DNA from: Wenxinia marina DSM 24838
GTDB taxonomy: Bacteria > Pseudomonadota > Alphaproteobacteria > Rhodobacterales > Rhodobacteraceae
Assembly (NCBI RefSeq): GCF_000379485.1
Contig: NZ_KB902315.1
Location: 4,866 to 63,487 of the forward strand
Length of the DNA stretch: 58,622 bases
Direction of reading: 5' to 3'
In this document: positions 52,778 to 58,622 of the stretch, piece by piece
Layout: each line of letters starts with the position of its first letter
How positions within the stretch are numbered: position 1 is the first letter of the stretch
Program-made: the position numbers and the translations under genes
The notes under the pieces: generated by a model
What the model saw: the letters and a program-made list of their open reading frames with translations, nothing else
Database searches by the model: none
Told to the model about the DNA's origin: nothing

Positions 52778-54066
52778 CCGCTCGGCTGTTCGTCGTCGAC
52801 GACGATCCCGACCATCTCGACAGCCTGTGCGACCTGCTCGCCGCCGCCGGCCACGAGCCCGTCCCCTTCGCCGGCGCCCGCGCGGCGATCGACGCGGCGG
52901 CGGGGGATGCGCCCTCCCTCGTCCTCACCGACCTGCGGATGCCCGGCCTCGACGGGATCGGCCTTCTCATGGAGGTGGCGGAGCGCGGGCTCGACCTGCC
53001 GGTGATCCTGCTGACCGGGCACGGCGACGTCGACCATGCCGTGCGTGCCATGCGCGCGGGGGCGGAGGATTTCCTCGAGAAGCCCTACGACGCCGAGCAC
53101 CTCCTCTCGGTCGTCGAGCGCACGCTCAAGACCGCCCGGCTGAAGGCCGAGGTGGCGCGCCTTCAGCACCGGCTGGAGCCGGAGGAGGATCTGATCGGCG
53201 ACAGCCGGGCGCTGGACGAGGTGCGCCGCCGGCTGGCCGACCTGGCGGCGGTGGACATCGACGTCGTGCTGGTCGGCGAGACCGGGACGGGCAAGGAACT
53301 GGCCGCCCGGATCCTGCACCGCCGCTCGCCCCGCCGGGACGGCCGGTTCGTCGCGGTGAACTGCGCCAGCCTGCCCGACGTCGGCGCCGACGCCGTCCTG
53401 TTCGGCGCCACGCCGGCCGAGGGCGCGGGAGGGCTGGTGGGCGAGGCGCGGGGCGGCACGCTCTACCTCGACCACATCGACACGCTGGCCCTGGCGCTTC
53501 AACCGAAACTGCTGCGCGTGCTGGAGGCGCGGCGGGACGACCCGGAGGCGGCCTTCCGCGTCGTCGCCTCCGCGTCCCGCCCGCTGACGCAGGCGATGGC
53601 GGAGGGGGCCTTCCGCGAGGACCTGTACTACCGGATCGCCGGATACGTCCTGCCCCTGCCCCCCTTGCGCGACATCGCCAGCGACATCCCCGCGCTCTTC
53701 GCCCACTTCGTCAGGGCGGCGGCGGCCCGCCACGGCCGGGAGGCGCCCGCGGCCGACTTCCGCGAGCGCCGCGCGCTGCAGGCGCATCACTGGCCCGGCA
53801 ACGCTCACGAACTGCGCCTCGCGGCGGAACGCTATGTCCTCGGGCTCGCCCGGCCCGGCGCGGGGACGGCGGCAGCCCGGCCCGGTGGCGGCGTGCCGGG
53901 GGAGCAGACGCTGCGCGACCTCGTCGCCGACTTCGAGAGCCGCGAGATCGCCCGCGTGCTGGACCAGTGCAACGGCAACACCGACCGCGCCGCCCGCCTC
54001 CTCGGCATCCCCCGCCGCACCCTCAACGACAAGATCGCCCGCTCGCCACTGCTGCGAGGGCGGTGA
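52774..54066 (+). CDS. DctD-like response regulator lacking the GAFTGA loop
   Basis: This 430-residue regulator has a receiver domain (phospho-Asp53 in LVLTDLRMPGLDG, Lys in FLEKPYD), an AAA+ domain and a Fis-type HTH (IARVLDQCNGNTDRAARLLG). Walker A is intact (GETGTGKEL, Lys174). The L1 loop that contacts sigma-54 is missing: LFG is followed by only 15 residues before GGTLYLD, where normal members have about 23 including GAFTGA. The Walker B Glu is His (D233-H234). FREDLYYRI is intact. It should bind ATP but cannot open sigma-54 promoters in the normal way. It is probably a sigma-70-linked activator or repressor, as in Rhodobacter NtrC. Confidence 0.92.
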   Translation: MTARLFVVDDDPDHLDSLCDLLAAAGHEPVPFAGARAAIDAAAGDAPSLVLTDLRMPGLDGIGLLMEVAERGLDLPVILLTGHGDVDHAVRAMRAGAEDFLEKPYDAEHLLSVVERTLKTARLKAEVARLQHRLEPEEDLIGDSRALDEVRRRLADLAAVDIDVVLVGETGTGKELAARILHRRSPRRDGRFVAVNCASLPDVGADAVLFGATPAEGAGGLVGEARGGTLYLDHIDTLALALQPKLLRVLEARRDDPEAAFRVVASASRPLTQAMAEGAFREDLYYRIAGYVLPLPPLRDIASDIPALFAHFVRAAAARHGREAPAADFRERRALQAHHWPGNAHELRLAAERYVLGLARPGAGTAAARPGGGVPGEQTLRDLVADFESREIARVLDQCNGNTDRAARLLGIPRRTLNDKIARSPLLRGR

Positions 54067-54098
54067 GGGGGGCGGGCCAGCTCGTTGACGCACTTCCC

Positions 54099-54119
54099 GT
54101 CCCGGGCTTGACCCGGGAC
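54099..54119. repeat. single REP-like palindrome
   Basis: GTCCCGGG(CTTGA)CCCGGGAC is the same subfamily as the unit at 9917-9937, in the 141-bp gap between the response regulator and the SH3 gene. It may also act as a bidirectional terminator for these convergent genes. Confidence 0.7.
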
Positions 54120-54207
54120 CCCGTGCCGCCTCGTCCCACCCCTCCGGCCCGGCCGGGTCCGCTGGCCCCTTGCCGCCACCCGACGTCCTCTGCCGCCGGA
54201 GGCGCGC

Positions 54208-54750
54208 CTAACGCACCGACGCCCCCGTCCCGCCCGGCGCGGGGGCGAGGTGGCCGGAGTGGACCCACGGCGCGACGCGGCCGTTCTCGATCCCGTTGTC
54301 CGGACGGCAGGCGCGGCGGCCGGTCTGCACCAGCCCGCTCTCGCCGCCCGCGCAGGCCGCGTCCGCCGGCGCGCCCACGCGGACCCAGACGCCGCGCGCC
54401 TCGCGGACCGCCACCTCGGTCCCGCGGGAGAGGACGCCGAGGCTGCCGCAGGCGGTGTCCGGACAGGTCCGCAGGTGAAGCCCGTCGGCGGCGACGACCA
54501 TCCGCCCCGGCGGCTCCGCCCCGCCCGTGGCGAGCTGCGCGCTTCCCGCCGCGCCGGCACCGACCGCGAGGACCAGCGCCAAGGCCCGGACGCGACGCGC
54601 GGCGCGCCGCAGCCGGAGCAGGACGCCCAGGCACGGCAGGAGCATCAGGAGCGCGATCCAGGTGAGCAAGCGACGACCCGTCAGACCAGTGCGGCGGACC
54701 GGTCCGTTATCGCCCCCGATTGCGGCCGCCGGAAGGAGGCGCCCCGGCAT
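54208..54750 (-). CDS. membrane-anchored bacterial SH3-domain protein
   Basis: This protein of about 180 residues has two hydrophobic segments (LLTWIALLMLLPCLGVLL near 29-46; ALALVLAVGAGAAGSA near 58-73) and a C-terminal SH3_3 domain: MVVAADGLHLRTCPDTACGS then LGVLSRGTEVAV and GVWVRV. Cysteine pairs suggest an oxidising, periplasmic location. The ATG at 54750 is the longest reasonable start, but no Shine-Dalgarno is seen; a TTG at 54669 is an alternative. It is convergent with the response regulator and divergent from the aminotransferase gene. SH3_3 domains often bind cell wall; role unknown. Confidence 0.65.
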   Translation of the reverse strand: MPGRLLPAAAIGGDNGPVRRTGLTGRRLLTWIALLMLLPCLGVLLRLRRAARRVRALALVLAVGAGAAGSAQLATGGAEPPGRMVVAADGLHLRTCPDTACGSLGVLSRGTEVAVREARGVWVRVGAPADAACAGGESGLVQTGRRACRPDNGIENGRVAPWVHSGHLAPAPGGTGASVR

Positions 54751-54852
54751 TGCCGCGTCACGTTTCCGTAGGCACGGCCTGCGGATCCGTCTTGGTGCGC
54801 TGGTGGCGCGCGTGCTAGGACTGGTGCAACCAGAGCAGCCGGGACCCAACAG

Positions 54853-56040
54853 GTGCGCGATCTTCCCCCTCCCCTGCCCTCCGCGACCGCGGCGGAGCCT
54901 ATTCCCGACGCCGCCCGGGCCGAGGTCGAGCGCCTCCTCCGGACTGGCGATCTGTTCCGCTACACATCCGAGGACAGCCCCGTCGCCCTGCTGGAGGCGG
55001 AGTTCGCGGCGATGCTGGGCAGCCGCTTCGCGCTCGCCGTCGCGTCCTGTTCGGCGGCCATCTTCCTGTCGCTCAAGGCGCTGGATCTGCCGGAGGGCGG
55101 CCGCGTTCTGCTGCCCGCCTTCACCTTCGCCGCCGTGCCGTCGGCCGTGCTCCATGCCGGCCTGACCCCGGTGCTGGTGGAGTGCGGCGACGACTACCGC
55201 CTCGACATGGACGACTTCGCGGCCAAGCTTCCGGGCGCCGCGGCGGTCCTCATCAGCCACATGCGCGGCCACACGTCCGACATGGACGCGATCCTTGCGC
55301 TCGCCGCCGCCGCGAACCTGCCGGTGATCGAGGACGCGGCCCATTCCCTCGGCACCACATGGCACGGACGGCCGATCGGCACGCTCGGCCGGGCCGGCTG
55401 CTTCTCGTTCCAGTCCTACAAGCTGCTGAACGCCGGCGAGGGCGGCATCCTCGTCACCGACGACGCCGAGCTGGTGGCCCGGGCAGTCCTGATGTCCGGC
55501 GCCTACGAGCACAACTGGAAGAAGCATCCCGTCCTCGCCGCACCGTTCGCGCGGCTGCAGAACACGCTGCCGCTCTACAACACACGGCTGAACAACCTCT
55601 CCGCCGCCCTGGTCCGGCCGCAGCTGGCCGAGCTGCCGCGGCGGGTCCGCGACGGACGGCGCAACCACGACCGGGTCGCCGCGCGGCTGAACGCGGCGCC
55701 GTGGTTCGACGTGCCCGCGCCGCTGGCGCCGGAGGTGCGCGCCCCCGACTCGATCCAGTTCAACCTGACCGGCATGGACGACGCGGCGGCCGCCCGCTTC
55801 GTCACGGACGCGACGCAGGGCGGCGTGCCGGTGCAGATCTTCGGACTGTCGGGCGACAACGCGCGGGCCTTCTGGAACTGGCGTTTCCTCGGCGAGGTGC
55901 CGGACCTGCCCAGGACGGCCGCAATGCTGCGCCGCGCCTGCGACGTGCGCCTGCCCGCCCGATTCACGGAAGGCGAGTGCGACATGGTCGCGGAGGTCCT
56001 GCTGGCGGCGGCCGAGACCGCCCGCGCCGCGGCGGCCTGA
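54853..56040 (+). CDS. DegT/DnrJ/EryC1/StrS family aminotransferase
   Basis: This 395-residue PLP enzyme is of the sugar aminotransferase class. Motifs are LAVASCSAAIFLSLKALDL, LLPAFTFAAVPSAVLHAGLT, IEDAAHSLGTTWHGRPIGT and the Schiff-base Lys190 in SFQSYKLLNAGEGG. Family members aminate nucleotide-linked keto-sugars for cell-surface or secondary-metabolite glycans. No sugar nucleotide genes lie nearby. It starts with GTG and is followed after 4 bp by a GFA-family gene, so the two are cotranscribed. Confidence 0.9.
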   Translation: MRDLPPPLPSATAAEPIPDAARAEVERLLRTGDLFRYTSEDSPVALLEAEFAAMLGSRFALAVASCSAAIFLSLKALDLPEGGRVLLPAFTFAAVPSAVLHAGLTPVLVECGDDYRLDMDDFAAKLPGAAAVLISHMRGHTSDMDAILALAAAANLPVIEDAAHSLGTTWHGRPIGTLGRAGCFSFQSYKLLNAGEGGILVTDDAELVARAVLMSGAYEHNWKKHPVLAAPFARLQNTLPLYNTRLNNLSAALVRPQLAELPRRVRDGRRNHDRVAARLNAAPWFDVPAPLAPEVRAPDSIQFNLTGMDDAAAARFVTDATQGGVPVQIFGLSGDNARAFWNWRFLGEVPDLPRTAAMLRRACDVRLPARFTEGECDMVAEVLLAAAETARAAAA

Positions 56041-56044
56041 CGCC

Positions 56045-56431
56045 GTGGCGCTGGACGGCTACTGCCTGTGCGGCGCCTGCCGCTACGAGATCGACGACGA
56101 TGCCGTCGACTGGCAGGCGCTGTGCGTCTGCGAGAGCTGCCGCCGCGCCAGCGGCGCCCCGGTCGTCGGCTGGATGGGCGTCGCCCGCGACGGCTTTCGC
56201 TGGACCGGGGACGAGCCGGGCCGCTTTGCCTCCTCCCCCGGCGTGATGCGAAGTTTCTGCCCCACCTGCGGCACCCCGCTCACCTTCTCGACCGACAAGC
56301 GCGAGCACCAGATCGACGTCCTCGCGGCGACGCTGTCGGACCCGGCGGTCTTCCGGCCCGAGCGGGTGGACTTCGCGGACGAGGCGCTGGACTGGCACGG
56401 GCTGCACATCAGCCTGCCGCCGTCGTCGTAG
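56045..56431 (+). CDS. GFA family protein (CENP-V/GFA domain)
   Basis: This 128-residue zinc protein has the GFA Cys pattern: GYCLCGACRYE at the start, LCVCESCRRASGAPV in the middle and FCPTCGTPLTFSTD later. The family is named for glutathione-dependent formaldehyde-activating enzyme, but most members have no shown activity. It starts with GTG 4 bp after the aminotransferase stop. Cytosolic. Confidence 0.92.
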   Translation: MALDGYCLCGACRYEIDDDAVDWQALCVCESCRRASGAPVVGWMGVARDGFRWTGDEPGRFASSPGVMRSFCPTCGTPLTFSTDKREHQIDVLAATLSDPAVFRPERVDFADEALDWHGLHISLPPSS

Positions 56432-56562
56432 AACCGCCGCCCCCCGCCCGGGCCCGCGGGCGGAGGGACGAGCGGTCCGGCAGCCCGCCCGCCCGCTTCG
56501 CCGGCAATTGAAAGCCCTCCTGCCCGGCCATATCGTCGCGGCCAAACGACAAGGAGGCCCCG

Positions 56563-57930
56563 ATGCCCGACGACCGCACCAACAGCTGGGAGGCCCGCGC
56601 CGAGGCGTCGTCCTTCTACGGCTTCACCGACCTGCCGACGGTCCATTCCCGCGGCACCGTCGTCCTGACCCACGGCGAGGGGCCCTACGTCGTGGATGTC
56701 CACGGCCGCCGCTACCTCGACGCCAATTCGGGCCTGTGGAACATGGTCGCCGGCTTCGACCATCCGGGCCTGATCGAGGCGGCGCAGGCGCAGTACGCCC
56801 GCTTTCCGGGCTACCACGCCTTCTTCGGCCGGATGTCCGACCAGACGGTGATGCTGTCCGAGAAGCTGGTGGAGGTCTCGCCGTTCGAGCGGGGGCGCGT
56901 GTTCTACACCAACTCCGGCTCCGAGGCGAACGACACCATGGTCAAGATGCTGTGGTTCCTGCACGCCGCCGAGGGCAACCCGCAGCGGCGCAAGATTCTC
57001 ACCCGCTGGAACGGCTACCACGGCGTCACCGCCGTCTCGGCCTCGATGACGGGCAAGCCCTACAACTCCGTGTTCGGCCTGCCGCTGCCGGGGTTCCTGC
57101 ACCTGTCCTGCCCGCACTACTGGCGCTTCGGCCAGGAGGGCGAGAGCGAGGCGGAGTTCACCCAGCGGATGGCGAAGGAGCTGGAGGCGACGATCATCAA
57201 GGAGGGGCCGGAGACCATCGCCGGCTTCTTCGCCGAGCCTGTCATGGGCGCGGGCGGAGTGATCCCGCCGTCGTCAGGCTACTTCCAGGCCGTCGTGCCG
57301 ATCCTGCGCAAGTACGGCATCCCGATCATCTCGGACGAGGTCATCACGGGCTTCGGCCGGACGGGCGAGGTCTGGGGCTGCGAGACCTTCGATTTCGTCC
57401 CCGACGCGATCATCTCCTCCAAGAACCTCACCGCCGGCTTCTTCCCGATGGGCGCCGTCATCCTCGGCCCAGAGCTGTCGGACCGGATGCAGGCCGCCGC
57501 CGAGGCGATCGAGGAATTCCCCCACGGCTTCACCGCCTCGGGTCACCCGGTCGGCTGCGCCATCGCGCTGAAGGCGATCGACGTGGTGATGAACGAGGGG
57601 CTGCTGGAGAACGTCCGGGCGCTCACGCCCCGGTTCGAGGCCGGGCTGGCGCGGCTGGCCGAGAAGCCGAACATCGGCGAATGGCGCGGCAAGGGCCTGA
57701 TGGGCGCGGTCGAGGCGGTCAAGGACAAGGCGACCAAGACGCCGTTCGCGGGCGATCTGTCGGTCTCCGAGCGGATCGCCAACGCCTGCACCGACGCCGG
57801 CCTGATCTGCCGGCCGCTCGGACAGGCCGTGGTCCTGTGCCCGGCCTTCGTGATGACCGAGGCGCAGATGGACGAGATGTTCGACAAGCTGGACAGCGCG
57901 CTGGACAAGGTCTTCGCCGAAGTGGCGTAA
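56563..57930 (+). CDS. class III PLP-dependent aminotransferase (omega-aminotransferase)
   Basis: This 455-residue enzyme belongs to the taurine-pyruvate/beta-alanine-pyruvate aminotransferase group. Motifs: GLWNMVAGFDHPGLIEAAQA, FYTNSGSEANDTMVKMLWFL, the PLP-binding IISDEVITGFGRTGEVWG and Lys287 in ISSKNLTAGFFPMGAV. It transfers amino groups from omega-amino acids or amines to pyruvate; the exact donor is uncertain. GACAAGGAGG precedes the ATG. A tandem repeat array begins right at its stop. Confidence 0.93.
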   Translation: MPDDRTNSWEARAEASSFYGFTDLPTVHSRGTVVLTHGEGPYVVDVHGRRYLDANSGLWNMVAGFDHPGLIEAAQAQYARFPGYHAFFGRMSDQTVMLSEKLVEVSPFERGRVFYTNSGSEANDTMVKMLWFLHAAEGNPQRRKILTRWNGYHGVTAVSASMTGKPYNSVFGLPLPGFLHLSCPHYWRFGQEGESEAEFTQRMAKELEATIIKEGPETIAGFFAEPVMGAGGVIPPSSGYFQAVVPILRKYGIPIISDEVITGFGRTGEVWGCETFDFVPDAIISSKNLTAGFFPMGAVILGPELSDRMQAAAEAIEEFPHGFTASGHPVGCAIALKAIDVVMNEGLLENVRALTPRFEAGLARLAEKPNIGEWRGKGLMGAVEAVKDKATKTPFAGDLSVSERIANACTDAGLICRPLGQAVVLCPAFVMTEAQMDEMFDKLDSALDKVFAEVA

Positions 57931-58622
57931 GGCGCGCAGGGAACGCCCGCCCGCCCCGGCCTCGAGCCGGGGCCTCGAGGGTCATTGGTCCGTCCGTTTG
58001 GAGCGGGGCCCCGGCTCAGGGCCGGGGCGGGTCTCCGGGAACGGACCGGAGGACGGCGTCTGGCCGAAGTCGGACGCTCCGACGCCGCAGTGCACCCGGA
58101 TGGTGGGTTTCACCCACCCTACAACGGTCCCGTAATAGGCGCGCAGGGAAGCCCGCCCCGGCCTCGAGCCGGGGCCTCGAGGGTCCTTGGTCCGTCCGTT
58201 TGGAGCGGGGCCCCGGCTCAGGGCCGGGGCGGGTCTCCGGGAGCGCATCGGAGGGCGGCGTCTGGCCGCGGTCGGACACTCCGACGCCGCGGTGCACCCG
58301 GATGGTGGGTTTCACCCACCCTACAACGGTCCCGTAGTAGGCGCGCAGGGAATGCCCGCCCCGGCCTTGAGCCGGGGCCTCGAGGGTCCTTGGTTCCGTT
58401 TGGAGCGGGGCCCCGGCGCAGGGCCGGGGCGGGGCTCCGGGAACGGACCGGAGCGCGGCGTCTGGCCGAAGTCGGACGCTCCGACGTCGCAGTGCACCGG
58501 GATGGTGGGTTTCACCCACCCTACAACGGTCCCGTAGTAGGCGCGCAGGGAATGCCCGCCCCGGCCTCGAACCGGGGCCTCGAGGGTCCCTGGTCCGTCC
58601 GTTTGGAGCGGGGCCCCGGCTC
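57931..58622. repeat. tandem array of ~200-bp palindrome-bearing repeats, runs off window
   Basis: GGCGCGCAGGGA begins units at 57931, 58138, 58340 and 58540 (periods 207, 202, 200); the fourth is cut by the window end. Each unit carries GCCCCGGC-type palindromes in opposite orientations, a TCTGGCCGAAGTCGGAC-like segment and GGTGGGTTTCACCCACC, a 7-bp hairpin ending in CTACAACGGTCCCG. Copies differ by a few substitutions and small indels. No gene is evident in the 692 bp. Confidence 0.92.

Noticed and set aside
57931-58622. CRISPR-like array
   Set aside because: Units are about 200 bp and repeat throughout their length; there are no unique spacers and no cas genes.

Overview
The window is very GC-rich chromosomal DNA (third codon positions almost all G or C) with densely packed genes and many ATGA start/stop overlaps. 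The gene content and order suggest a Rhodobacterales alphaproteobacterium (Rhodobacteraceae, Paracoccaceae or Roseobacteraceae type): pyc next to tRNA-Gly and hisB, hisB-hisH-hisA-hisF-hisE, a TAXI-type TRAP transporter with DUF1850, an adrenodoxin-type ferredoxin, and repeated GCCCCGGC/GCCGGGGC palindromes. This taxonomic call is an inference from content; no rRNA gene is present. I see no phage, transposase, integrase or CRISPR array.

Layout. 1-5.3 kb: the 3' part of pyruvate carboxylase, tRNA-Gly(GCC), two secreted proteins that share a GYF_2 domain, and hisB. 5.6-9.9 kb: hisH, a translationally coupled membrane acyltransferase, a DUF2147 protein, hisA, hisF and hisE, with palindromic repeats in the gaps. 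9.9-13.9 kb: a tandem repeat block, a CoA-binding protein, a YHS-domain protein, a zinc-ribbon protein coupled to rlmB, tRNA-Tyr(GTA) and a glycosyltransferase-like gene. 14.3-22.1 kb: DUF72, DUF421, O-acetylhomoserine sulfhydrylase, a SIMPL-domain protein, and a 1370-residue membrane protein that looks like a GspL-type cytoplasmic domain joined by a Pro/Ala repeat linker to a GspC/PilP-type C-terminal domain. 22.2-28.8 kb: hppD with a divergent Lrp regulator, cobT and cobS divergent, an FG-GAP protein coupled to a [2Fe-2S] ferredoxin, a peptidoglycan-binding lipoprotein and a CDF cation transporter.

28.9-47.1 kb is a long minus-strand stretch of transport systems: a nitrate/sulfonate-type ABC transporter followed by a decayed second ATPase, a TetR-adaptor-RND efflux operon, and a LacI-controlled sugar ABC operon that carries its own GH2 glycosidase and MalK-type ATPase, followed by an N-methyl amino acid demethylase-like flavoenzyme. 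47.5-54.1 kb is a plus-strand five-gene operon: TAXI solute receptor, fused TRAP permease, DUF1850 protein, DctB-like sensor kinase and DctD-like response regulator. The regulator has lost the sigma-54-contacting GAFTGA loop. 54.2-58.6 kb: an SH3-domain membrane protein, a DegT/StrS aminotransferase, a GFA-family protein, a class III aminotransferase, and a tandem array of about 200-bp repeats that runs off the window.

The best candidates for something new are the orphan GspL-GspC/PilP-like fusion protein, the TRAP-linked two-component system with a sigma-54-incompetent regulator, the paired secreted GYF_2 proteins, a tRNA-Tyr whose conserved U8/A14/A21 core appears to be G8/C14/G21, and the two tandem intergenic repeat arrays.
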